A stretch of DNA of 64,000 bases, from contig NC_022521.1 in the NCBI RefSeq assembly GCF_000591035.1, forward strand, positions 124,001-188,000, given 5' to 3'. This document shows, piece by piece, positions 1 through 7,568 of the stretch; within the stretch, counting starts at the first letter, position 1, and each line of letters opens with the position of its first letter. Under the pieces are notes generated by a model. It was not told the DNA's origin. It searched no databases and was given only the letters and a program-made list of their open reading frames with translations. The position numbers and the translations under genes are program-made. Source of the stretch: Aeropyrum camini SY1 = JCM 12091. GTDB taxonomy: Archaea; Thermoproteota; Thermoprotei_A; Sulfolobales; Acidilobaceae.

Positions 1-509
1 TTTGACGGGTTGTAGTAGCGGCTCAACTCCTCTTCAAGACCCCTAATGAGGAACATTTTGAATGTTTCAGTAGAGTTTTCATAGACTGCTACCACGCCAG
101 TTCCGTCGCCCCTTATACTTGCTGCTAAGACACGATCATCACTGCAGGAGAGCCCGGAAAATGAGCCCCCTATATACACTGTCTTCACAGTGTCACCGCC
201 AGTATAGACGACTAGGTAAGGCTCGGCCATAATGACTAAAGCAGCCGCGAACCCGTTACCGCTGCAAGCAGCCGCAGCATTATAGCCAGGTATTCTAGCA
301 GCATCCCCGCCAATGCCGACCTGGATGCCCGAGAACAGCTCAACAACGTAAGAACCGTCAGACCCGTAATACAGTATCTGCCTCTCAGCCATGAAACCCT
401 CAACCGTAGGCTCTAGATCGACGAAGCCCGCTGCAACCGAAGTTAGCAGCATCAAAGCTACTATGACATGCCAGGGCCTTAAGAGTCCTGCAGCCCCTAT
501 CTCCGACAA
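1..509 (-). CDS. membrane-anchored or secreted protein of unknown function (C-terminus outside window)
   Basis: The reading frame is open from a TTG at 509 to the window edge, so the 3' end is missing. A GGGGGT sequence about ten bases upstream is a good ribosome-binding site and decides this start. The first ~35 residues hold one hydrophobic segment (around LRPWHVIVALMLLTSVAAGF) that could be a signal anchor or signal peptide. The rest is an extracellular-looking mix rich in Gly, Ser, Val and Tyr with two isolated cysteines, and no catalytic motif is visible. It is the last gene seen in a minus-strand series and starts 26 bases after the stop of the two-helix membrane protein before it. I do not recognise the family. 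Confidence 0.6.
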   Translation of the reverse strand, partial: MSEIGAAGLLRPWHVIVALMLLTSVAAGFVDLEPTVEGFMAERQILYYGSDGSYVVELFSGIQVGIGGDAARIPGYNAAAACSGNGFAAALVIMAEPYLVVYTGGDTVKTVYIGGSFSGLSCSDDRVLAASIRGDGTGVVAVYENSTETFKMFLIRGLEEELSRYYNPS

Positions 510-535
510 GTACGCCTACCCCCTAGCATAGAAGC

Positions 536-1129
536 TTAGACTGAAGCAGCTGAGCTTGATGCCCGCCTGCTATTAGGCCGGAGGTCCTCATCCCCTGGTT
601 CTCCAACATAATCCAGCTCCCCCCTTCCCACAGCTATCTTGCCTTCAGGCGTTAATACAGCTATAACCCCCTTAACCCTGTAGCCGGACCTTCCACCGGA
701 GAACTGGACCTCCTCCACTTCCAGAGGAGTGGCGCAGACAAACCCAGGGCCAGTTATGCCGGGGACCCTGGTCTCGAGGACCTCCCCTAACCTGGCCTTC
801 GCCAGCCTATTATACGGGGGGCTGTAGCAGGCAAAACCGCCTCCTTCCTCCCAGAGGAGAGCCTCCCCGAGCCTGTAGCACGACACTTTCCCCACAGAAT
901 CCTCAACCCGGATAACCGTCCTCGCCATACGTGCAAGGTCCCTATACACCATCCATAGCCCAACCGCAGTCAAGGCGGCTGTCAAGCCGGCTATAAAAAA
1001 TCCGAGGCTGGACCCGAGGATGTAGCCTAACGTCACGAGCAGGATTGTAACAATGACGTCTACCACGGCTAACGCTGCTAGAGCCATCCTATAGAGTATG
1101 CTGCATCTGAGCCTCAACACAGAGTCCAC
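536..1129 (-). CDS. two-helix membrane protein with cytosolic or extracellular tail, unknown
   Basis: This is a protein of up to 197 residues. Residues ~14-60 form two hydrophobic helices separated by a short glycine-containing turn, followed by a soluble ~130-residue domain rich in Val, Gly and Glu. The GGGAGGTG ribosome-binding site overlaps the annotated GTG at 1129, so the GTG three codons later (1120) is a better-spaced start. It lies 4 bases downstream of the MgtE-like transporter stop and 26 bases upstream of the next membrane protein, so the three are probably co-transcribed. No known family is recognised; a link to envelope or transport function is only inferred from the neighbours. 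Confidence 0.6.
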   Translation of the reverse strand: MDSVLRLRCSILYRMALAALAVVDVIVTILLVTLGYILGSSLGFFIAGLTAALTAVGLWMVYRDLARMARTVIRVEDSVGKVSCYRLGEALLWEEGGGFACYSPPYNRLAKARLGEVLETRVPGITGPGFVCATPLEVEEVQFSGGRSGYRVKGVIAVLTPEGKIAVGRGELDYVGEPGDEDLRPNSRRASSSAASV

Positions 1130-1133
1130 CTCC

Positions 1134-2309
1134 CTAGAAAGACAGTATGATCCACGCCGCTGCAGATAGTGAGAGGACGCCCATGAGGTCGATGATGCTG
1201 GTGGCGAGGGGCATCGCTATCGCATCGGGGTCGAGGCCAGCCCTTATAGATGCTGCTACCAGGAGCCACGCCAGGAGGGAGCCTACTAAAGATAAGAGAA
1301 CAGCCACTACCAGAGTTGCGATAACAGTCTGTAGCCCAGCTGCGCTGTCGCCACCTGAGGCAAGTATGTACCCCACTACTCCGATGTATAGGGCCGAGGG
1401 TATAGCCCCTACGGTTGCTCTAAACATAGACGAAATCATGGTCTGTAGGTCCAGATAGTGGCCATAGAGTGATACTGAGGTTGTCGCTGCCGATGCCATG
1501 CTCCCAGCAACAGAGCCTGCAAGCTTGTTTAGCGGGGGGAGTACTGGGAGGAGGCCTGTTGCTGCAAGGAGAGGGGCGGTGATGCTGAGAATAATGCCAG
1601 CCAACATCTCAATCAGCTGAAGAGCGAGATTGCTGATGGAAGTGTCGATCGTCAACCTAACATCATATAGAGCCGCCGTGAAGCCTAGTGCTAATGAGAG
1701 CGTTACTATAGCCACCAGGAGCAGTCCAGACCCAAGGCGTGATATTGTCGAGAACGCAAATATAGCTAGTATAAGGACTACCGTGTCTATTATGCTAGTT
1801 AATATTGCGGGCAGCACGTTATCAGGCGATGCGCCAAGCCTGAGTAGCAGCACTATAAGCCCCCAGGTAAACATGGTCAACAATGATAGAACAGTTAGGA
1901 GCGAGACGAGCGCCGCTGCTACTATAGTCAGGGGTTCAAGGCCTATGGCTACCGCAGTCACCGACGAGAATATGGCAGTTAGCAGTATACCTGCAGCGGC
2001 CGAAACAGCCAGACCTCCCAGGTAAAACTCTGTGCTGGCCGCCCCGAGAGCATGTAGACTCACCGCCCGGCTGGCCTGGGACAGCATAAGGCCGCCAGCA
2101 AGAGCAGAAAGCTGTGGGTAAACCGCTAGCAACCCCCTCTGTCTTACAAGGTAGCCGGAGAATGCGGATATCACTAGCATGTTTATAGTGTCGAAGAGGT
2201 TGCCTGCGAGCAGACCGCCAGCGATCTCGAAGCTATCCCTGAAACCCCTAAGCCTCCGGCGCAGCACAGTTAGCGCCGCCGCAATGCTTGGCAAGCTACC
2301 AACACCCAC
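1134..2309 (-). CDS. MgtE/SLC41-like divalent cation transporter with internally duplicated membrane domain
   Basis: The 391-residue protein is hydrophobic nearly throughout, with about ten membrane segments. Two halves resemble each other. The first has PQLSALAGGLMLSQASRA (~65-82) and later RLGASPDNVLPAILTSIIDT; the second has PPLNKLAGSVAGSMASA and RAGLDPDAIAMPLATSIIDL near the C-terminus. This P-x-L...G...S plus D-P/D-N...P-x-x-T-S-I-I-D layout is typical of the MgtE integral domain, and tandem duplication is the SLC41 architecture. The cytosolic N and CBS regulatory domains of bacterial MgtE are absent. Mg2+ or another divalent ion is the likely substrate, but the sequence alone does not settle this. 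The start is GTG at 2309 with only a weak upstream site. Confidence 0.7.
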   Translation of the reverse strand: MGVGSLPSIAAALTVLRRRLRGFRDSFEIAGGLLAGNLFDTINMLVISAFSGYLVRQRGLLAVYPQLSALAGGLMLSQASRAVSLHALGAASTEFYLGGLAVSAAAGILLTAIFSSVTAVAIGLEPLTIVAAALVSLLTVLSLLTMFTWGLIVLLLRLGASPDNVLPAILTSIIDTVVLILAIFAFSTISRLGSGLLLVAIVTLSLALGFTAALYDVRLTIDTSISNLALQLIEMLAGIILSITAPLLAATGLLPVLPPLNKLAGSVAGSMASAATTSVSLYGHYLDLQTMISSMFRATVGAIPSALYIGVVGYILASGGDSAAGLQTVIATLVVAVLLSLVGSLLAWLLVAASIRAGLDPDAIAMPLATSIIDLMGVLSLSAAAWIILSF

Positions 2310-2370
2310 AAGCCTACTAGCTATTCAGTAGTAGTCGTGGAACCCCGGTCTGCGATAGGGATTATGAATC

Positions 2371-3111
2371 CTACCGCTTGTACAGTTGTAGAACCTCACT
2401 CAATATGGGTATCTCCCTTAGTTTTTCGGGAGTGATCCTATCGGGCAGCAACCCGGCTGGCCTGGGAGGTCTCTCCGCAGCGCGTATTAATCTAGTTGGT
2501 GTAGAAATTATATCCACAGGCACATCGTGATCGTCCTGCGGAAGCCTGTGGGGAAGTACCTGAAGATCGTGGACTGTAGTGGCTATGGGAGCCTCCCTAT
2601 CCAGCAGGGATGTCTCTAAGAGAATCGCGAACTCTAGGTCGCCGTAGCCCTCCCCCTTACCAAGCCTCTCACCCCACCGGTTCACAGCAACGCTCCCCTC
2701 CACCACGAGATCTATCCTCTCTACATGCCGGGTTAAGTCTGAGACGGTTTTGAGCAGTCTACCCGCGCGGAAGGCTCCGCGAATCGTCGACGCCAGCCTG
2801 TATAGACTCCGGGGGATGGCCGAGGGGTCTATGAGGAGGAAGCCTCTCCGCAGCCTCGGCGTGGGCATTAGAAGGAGCTTTCCCTCCTCTAAGGCTCTAA
2901 GCCTGACCCACCTCTGGGGAGAGTCGGGGTTAACCTTGATGAAAGTGGCATTCCGCCACTCGTCGAGGCTAAACAGCCTTAAAGCGGCCTCCCTGGCCCC
3001 CTTAAAGTTCGGAATCCTCCCCCACGCTCCAGGTGGTAGCGCTGCCCCAGTCTCTTCCAGGAGTCTCCATATCCTTTCCCTTATAGCCTGCTTATCGTCC
3101 CCACTCTCCAT
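2371..3111 (-). CDS. 5-formyltetrahydrofolate cyclo-ligase family protein
   Basis: This 246-residue protein belongs to the MTHFS family, which converts 5-formyl-THF to 5,10-methenyl-THF using ATP. Family signs are the basic N-terminal helix region, the stretch VRLRALEEGKLLLMPTPRLR, the glycine-rich nucleotide loop LGKGEGYGDLEFAIL (~150-165) and the late THDLQVLPHRLPQDDHDVPVD segment. The ATG at 3111 lies inside the end of the MetF-like gene (20-bp overlap), so the two are translationally linked and probably act on the same one-carbon carrier. The true substrate in this lineage may be a modified pterin rather than folate. Confidence 0.75.
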   Translation of the reverse strand: MESGDDKQAIRERIWRLLEETGAALPPGAWGRIPNFKGAREAALRLFSLDEWRNATFIKVNPDSPQRWVRLRALEEGKLLLMPTPRLRRGFLLIDPSAIPRSLYRLASTIRGAFRAGRLLKTVSDLTRHVERIDLVVEGSVAVNRWGERLGKGEGYGDLEFAILLETSLLDREAPIATTVHDLQVLPHRLPQDDHDVPVDIISTPTRLIRAAERPPRPAGLLPDRITPEKLREIPILSEVLQLYKR

Positions 3112-3814
3112 ACCTCTTCAGCCTCCTGGCCACTCTCTCCAGCGCCTCGTCGTCCCCTGGAGCAGAAACAAGTATACCATCCACAAGACCCTCAGAAGAT
3201 AGCTTCCCCGCCAGATCTAGGGCCTCGCCCTCAGGATACATAATAGATGTTATTCTCCCCTGCATGTGCTTCACACTCCTCTCTGTTGCTATGACGAGAT
3301 AAGCGACAACCTCCCCTTCGTAGGCTTCTCTAATCCTTTTAAGCTTCCAGAGATAGTGCTTCGAGGTGTTCAGCACGAGTATGAAGTCCGGGTTTAGCTG
3401 AAGTCGGTCAAACATCTCCTGAACACTCTTCCTCAAGCTCACTATGAAGCCTAGTTTAACTCCAAACCTCTCCCTATATCTAGCAGCTATCTCAAAAGCC
3501 TCCTCGGGCTTCAAACCCACCTCCCGGCCTAGAGGATCCCCCCTAAGCAGGACTATGTGCGAGACGCCTAGTGACGACAGCGTTTTTATGGATGCTCTCA
3601 GGCTATGTCCACTATAATCTACCGTCCTTATATGGGCGACTATACGGTCACCGCCCACCCTGCATGATAGATAAGACGCTGCTATTGGAGATGAGAATGC
3701 TACGCCGACGGGCTGATCGGGGATATCAATCTTGTCGGCGAAGCTTAGGTATTTAAGCGCTTTAGCCGCCATCTCCAACCCATATATAGGCTTCAGCTCC
3801 ACCCACACTTCCAC
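3092..3814 (-). CDS. 5,10-methylenetetrahydrofolate reductase-like protein (MetF-like TIM barrel)
   Basis: The 240-residue protein shows the (beta/alpha)8 pattern of MetF. VELKP opens strand 1, SPIAAS and the HIRTVDYS segment follow, and IVLLRGDPLGRE (~105-116) resembles the MetF flavin/substrate signature. At 240 residues it is shorter than the roughly 290 of bacterial MetF. The GTG at 3814 is preceded by a GGTGGGG site seven bases away. It overlaps the cyclo-ligase-like gene by 20 bp. The family role is reduction of methylene-THF to methyl-THF for methionine synthesis, but which carrier and electron donor are used cannot be read from the sequence. Confidence 0.65.
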   Translation of the reverse strand: MEVWVELKPIYGLEMAAKALKYLSFADKIDIPDQPVGVAFSSPIAASYLSCRVGGDRIVAHIRTVDYSGHSLRASIKTLSSLGVSHIVLLRGDPLGREVGLKPEEAFEIAARYRERFGVKLGFIVSLRKSVQEMFDRLQLNPDFILVLNTSKHYLWKLKRIREAYEGEVVAYLVIATERSVKHMQGRITSIMYPEGEALDLAGKLSSEGLVDGILVSAPGDDEALERVARRLKRYGEWGR

Positions 3815-3911
3815 AAAGCCCCACCCCTAGTCCGCGCTTTCCCCCTTATCGCACGCTGGTGTCGACGAGTAGCCTGGCCTGGCACCCATATAGACGTCGA
3901 TATAGACACCT

Positions 3912-4793
3912 TTAAATTCCAAGCGTGCCAAGGGCGAAAGCCACTAAACCCAGGAGCATATAGCCCAGAACCCTGTTCTTGTGAGCCAAGACATTATCTC
4001 TGGATGGATTTCTAACTATTAGTATAACCTCCCGCACCACAAGTATGGTAAGCAAAGCTATGAGCGGAGTATAGAGGAGAGGGTTGACGAGGCCATATAC
4101 TAGGGGTATGTATCCCAGGGCTGATGAGGCGAGGTAGAGGATTGAAGCTATAACAACAGCAGCCCTCTCGCCTAAGGATACAGCCACAGTCTTGACACCA
4201 GCTGCCCTGTCACCTTCAACGTCGGGCACCCCCTTCGCCACCTCCCGTCCAAGCACAGCTAGGAAAACCATAGCAGAGAACACTAGCATCGGCCCTTTGA
4301 CACCGCCAGCCTCAAGGGATGCATAAATGAAGGGTGCTGAGACCAGGGCAGCCACAACGATGTTACCTGGAAGGCCCGTTCTCTTGAGGAACCTATTGTA
4401 CATTAGAGATAATATAAGGCCGGCCAGGTAGAACGCAAGTGTAATGAAATCTACGTATGCTGCCAAGATCAGTCCTGTAGCCGCCAGGAGTACTGACAAC
4501 AGTGCCGCCTCGGACCTGGAAATCCTGCCAGCCGGAAGCGGCCTGTTAGGAGCATTCACCTTATCTATCTCGAGGTCTATTAAATCGTTGGTAATCATGG
4601 CGACTGATGATAGACAATAGCCTGCTACCGACACTGCAACAAGCTCGAGAGGCGTTAAGCCCTCGAAGGACCATCGAGACGCTATACCCAGTGCCAGGAC
4701 TATTGCAAAGCTGACCATCAGGGAGTTTACAGGCCTCGTGATCTCCACTGCAGCCCCCAGTCGACCCAAAACGCCCTCCAACCCTGGCCCCAT
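3912..4793 (-). CDS. digeranylgeranylglyceryl phosphate synthase (UbiA prenyltransferase)
   Basis: A 293-residue UbiA-family integral membrane prenyltransferase that transfers the second geranylgeranyl chain onto geranylgeranylglyceryl phosphate, building the archaeal diether lipid core. The first Asp-rich motif is NDLIDLEIDKVNAPNRPLPA (~68-87) and the second is DVEGDRAAGVKTVAVSLG (~190-207); about eight membrane helices surround them. The ATG at 4793 lies just downstream of the predicted transcription start from the box A at 4827-4836, so the message may be leaderless. A TTG eight codons later, after GGAGG, is an alternative start. It is divergent from the lysyl-tRNA synthetase gene. Confidence 0.85.
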   Translation of the reverse strand: MGPGLEGVLGRLGAAVEITRPVNSLMVSFAIVLALGIASRWSFEGLTPLELVAVSVAGYCLSSVAMITNDLIDLEIDKVNAPNRPLPAGRISRSEAALLSVLLAATGLILAAYVDFITLAFYLAGLILSLMYNRFLKRTGLPGNIVVAALVSAPFIYASLEAGGVKGPMLVFSAMVFLAVLGREVAKGVPDVEGDRAAGVKTVAVSLGERAAVVIASILYLASSALGYIPLVYGLVNPLLYTPLIALLTILVVREVILIVRNPSRDNVLAHKNRVLGYMLLGLVAFALGTLGI

Positions 4794-4826
4794 GAGAGTG
4801 TGGAGCGGATGGCTAGAGGTTTATTT

Positions 4827-4838
4827 ACTGTTTAGACG
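4827..4838. promoter_or_regulatory. shared box A between DGGGP synthase and LysRS genes
   Basis: The AT-rich stretch TTTATTTACTG reads as a TATA-like box A for lysK on the plus strand and as GTAAATAAACC for the prenyltransferase on the minus strand. Each lies about 25 bases from a plausible transcription start. It is the only AT-rich element in the divergent gap. The assignment rests on position and composition only. Confidence 0.5.
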
Positions 4839-4887
4839 CTCTCCTGACTAAAGGAAATGGTAAGATGTGTACGGAGGTTTGGGGCCA

Positions 4888-6525
4888 TTGGCCGTACACT
4901 GGGTAGACAAGCTGGTTGAAGAGCTTGAAGCCAGACTCAAGAGGAGGGCTAAGGAGGAGTATGTATTCAACGGTGGACTCAGCGTCAGCGGCTTGCAGCA
5001 TGTGGGAAGGCTAAGGGGCGAGGTCCTCCTGGGCGAGGCTGTTAGGAGGGAGCTAGAGAGGAGGGGCTTCAAAGTAAAACAGCTACTAACCCTATACACT
5101 GTAGACCCCTGGAAGGGCAAGGATGAGCAGAGGAGTGAATTCCCCGACCCGGAGGCCGCTAGGAAGTATGTAGGCTGGCCCCTCGATAAGGTGCCCGATC
5201 CTAGGGGCTGCCACCCGAGTTGGGTAGAACATTTTTGGAGCGATTTCGGGCCCTACATTAGAGTGTTTACCGATGGCAAGATAGAGGTGGTCACCACTAG
5301 AGAGCTGTATAGGGGGAGGCTCAAAGAGTTCATAACACGCATGGTTTTACCGCGCAGGGAGGAGATAAGGAGGGTTATAAACAGGTACAGAGGCCGTAAG
5401 CCCTACAAGGAGGGCTGGATACCCCTTGAGCCACGCTGCGCACGGTGTGGTAGGATAGATTCTACGGAGGCTCTAGAGCTTCTAGAGGGTAATAGGGTTA
5501 GGTATAGGTGTAGCCACTGCGGGTATGAGGGGGAGGCCAGTATTGAGGATTCAAAGCTGAATTGGAGAATAGAGTGGGCCGGCGTATGGTGGAGTCTCAG
5601 AGTCGATTTCGAGCCCTACGGTAAGGATCACGCAACCCCTGGTGGGAGCCGGGATAGTGCGGCTGAACTAGCCAGGCTCCTAGGCTTCGAGCCTCCAGAA
5701 GGCGTCTGGTATGAGTGGGTGTCCCTCAGGGCTGGCGGTAGAGAAGCCGACATGAGCAGCAGCGGCTTCACAGGCATAACCCCGAGGGAGTGGCTTGAAA
5801 TAGCGCACCCCCAGATCCTCAGGTTCATATACTTCCTCCACCCGCCTACGAGGCGGGTTGTTATAGACCTCTCAGAAATCCCGAGCTACTATAGCCAGTA
5901 CTACAGGGCAGAGAGGATCTACTTTGGCCTGGAAGAGGCGTCTAGCATCGAGGACACCAGGTACCTAGCCAGGACCTACGAGCTAAGCCATCCAACAAGA
6001 CCGCCTAAGAACCCGCCATCCCAGATACCCTACGGCCATGCAGCTATAGTTGCCCAAGTCGTAGGTCCTGAGAGGCTCGGGACAGAGGGTCTGGAGAGGC
6101 TTAGGAGGGCCGGGCTCCTAGATGATGACGAGTATAGCATCGAGTGGGCCCGCGGACTACTGGAGAAGGCCTATAGGTGGGCTAGAAGGTATGCACCCAA
6201 ACACCTTAGGTTCGAGATACCTCCGAAGCCGCCAGAGGATGCTTTGAGGAAGATAGAGCGGCCCGAACTCCTAGAGAAACTCGCTGAGGTCCTGGAGGGT
6301 GTGTATGAGTGGAGTGAGGAGGAGATTAAGCAGGCTCTCATAAAGTTTGGAGAGGGTATGAGCGGGGGGGAGCGCAGGAGGTTCTACAGGGACTTCTACC
6401 TAGCTATAGTGGGCAGGCCCGAGGGCCCCAGGGCCGCGCCCCTCCTAAGCCTTATGGAGCGAAGGTTCGTTGTAGAGAGGCTAAAGACGGCTGCTAGCCT
6501 GTCGAGGGAGCTAAAAGGTAGGTGA
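4888..6525 (+). CDS. lysK: lysyl-tRNA synthetase, class I
   Basis: A Rossmann-fold class I LysRS that charges tRNA-Lys, as in many archaea, instead of the class II enzyme. Visible signatures are the HIGH-type motif in LSVSGLQHVGRLRG near the N-terminus, two CxxC pairs (CARC, ~190, and CSHC, ~215) that should bind zinc, and the KMSKS-type loop as DMSSSGFTG (~290). The C-terminal ~200 residues match the helical anticodon-binding cage. The frame extends to 4867, but GGAGGT lies nine bases before the TTG at 4888, so that start is preferred (545 residues). The 3' end overlaps the convergent PCNA gene by 32 bp. Confidence 0.9.
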   Translation: MAVHWVDKLVEELEARLKRRAKEEYVFNGGLSVSGLQHVGRLRGEVLLGEAVRRELERRGFKVKQLLTLYTVDPWKGKDEQRSEFPDPEAARKYVGWPLDKVPDPRGCHPSWVEHFWSDFGPYIRVFTDGKIEVVTTRELYRGRLKEFITRMVLPRREEIRRVINRYRGRKPYKEGWIPLEPRCARCGRIDSTEALELLEGNRVRYRCSHCGYEGEASIEDSKLNWRIEWAGVWWSLRVDFEPYGKDHATPGGSRDSAAELARLLGFEPPEGVWYEWVSLRAGGREADMSSSGFTGITPREWLEIAHPQILRFIYFLHPPTRRVVIDLSEIPSYYSQYYRAERIYFGLEEASSIEDTRYLARTYELSHPTRPPKNPPSQIPYGHAAIVAQVVGPERLGTEGLERLRRAGLLDDDEYSIEWARGLLEKAYRWARRYAPKHLRFEIPPKPPEDALRKIERPELLEKLAEVLEGVYEWSEEEIKQALIKFGEGMSGGERRRFYRDFYLAIVGRPEGPRAAPLLSLMERRFVVERLKTAASLSRELKGR

Positions 6526-7300
6526 CCCTGCTGCCGTCCGGCGATCTAAACACCATCATCAACGGCCTGTCGGTGGAGAACGACAGCTCTATACTCTCAG
6601 CTATCTTAGCCACGCCCAACATCCTCTTCAGATAGCTAACATCATACCTACTTGTGGCTGGAGCCTTTACATCAAGATCTATCAACGCGGGGCTCTCCCT
6701 CGTAAGCCTGGTCTCGACCCTCCTCCTCTCAGTGCCAATGCTCCTTATCGAAAGATAATCCTCGCCAGCGTCGAACTCGACAATATCGCCTACGAGCTCC
6801 ACATCACGCAGCGTCTTCTTCACGACATCAGCTATGACGGTCGCCGTGGCGTCGAACTCGAGGGAGATTTCTTCGGGAACATCCACTACGACCTCCAGAT
6901 TGGGGAGGAGATACCTCCTAAGAACCACGCTCTCGACTATGAAGAGCACTTTATCCTCACTGACCCTCACCTCAAGCTGATCACCCTTCTTCGCCCTAGC
7001 TACCACCCCCTTAAGTGTCTCCATGTTAACACCAAGCTCCACTCGGTCGACATCTCCTGATATGCTGAAGTCGAAGAACGATGAGGAGGGAATCTCAATG
7101 TCGACAAGCGCAACCCTAGCCGGGTCCATCCCTCTAAGCATTAGGCCTTCCCCGGTTATTATGAACAAACCCTCGTCAAGAATCTTGGACACGCTGTCGA
7201 CAAGCTCCTTGAAAACCTTGGCCTCATACCTGAACATAGCTTTATAATCGGTAAACTCAGCCTCTAGAGTGGACTCTGAGGACACGCTAGCACACCCCAT
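6494..7300 (-). CDS. pcn: DNA polymerase sliding clamp (PCNA)
   Basis: A 268-residue PCNA subunit, the ring-shaped processivity factor for DNA polymerase, ligase and FEN1. The two-fold domain plan is visible. KVFKELVDSVSKILDEG and GLMLRGMDPARVALVDIEIP make the first domain, the linker holds LLPNLEVVVDVPEE, and DVSYLKRMLGVAKIAESIEL plus YLLAP close the second. Crenarchaea usually carry several PCNA paralogues forming heterotrimers; which one this is cannot be told here. The N-terminus is ~20 residues longer than usual, but a box A near 7327-7335 places transcription start a few bases before the ATG at 7300, supporting a leaderless message and this start. Confidence 0.9.
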   Translation of the reverse strand: MGCASVSSESTLEAEFTDYKAMFRYEAKVFKELVDSVSKILDEGLFIITGEGLMLRGMDPARVALVDIEIPSSSFFDFSISGDVDRVELGVNMETLKGVVARAKKGDQLEVRVSEDKVLFIVESVVLRRYLLPNLEVVVDVPEEISLEFDATATVIADVVKKTLRDVELVGDIVEFDAGEDYLSIRSIGTERRRVETRLTRESPALIDLDVKAPATSRYDVSYLKRMLGVAKIAESIELSFSTDRPLMMVFRSPDGSRVTYLLAPSTG

Positions 7301-7326
7301 TATCGTAATGTGGATACCTCTAGGCT

Positions 7327-7335
7327 AAATAAGGG
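7327..7335 (-). promoter_or_regulatory. box A promoter of pcn
   Basis: On the minus strand CTTATTTAG sits about 25-30 bases upstream of the ATG at 7300. This spacing predicts a leaderless or nearly leaderless transcript, typical of first genes in crenarchaeal transcription units. Confidence 0.5.
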
Positions 7336-7409
7336 AGCCTACACAATTAAAAGACTGGATACTCCCTGGGGCCCTATGAAGAGTACGCCATCGCCCGACT
7401 GCATCAAAA

Positions 7410-7510
7410 TCCGTGGGGGAAGCCTGTCCCCCTAGAGGGCCCCAGGGGGCAGAGGCGGCCGCCCTCTCCATATAACCCAGCGATCGAAACCCCCTCCTTT
7501 CGAGGGGTCA
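7410..7510. other. GC-rich multi-hairpin intergenic element (candidate RNA)
   Basis: The 268-base gap between pcn and the aldehyde dehydrogenase-like gene contains three strong stem-loops in a row: GGGGGA/TCCCCC at 7415-7432, AGAGGGC/GCCCTCT at 7434-7467 and CCCCTC/GAGGGG at 7491-7507. A TTAAAAG box about 60 bases to the left could drive it on the plus strand. On the minus strand it would be the 3' tail of the aldehyde dehydrogenase transcript. No match to tRNA, SRP RNA or RNase P RNA core motifs was seen, and it has no reading frame of interest. Confidence 0.35.
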
Positions 7511-7568
7511 TAAGCCCGAGCGTCACGAGGGATAGACAGGGTGGAGGGACTGTGATTTGCGAAGGCTT

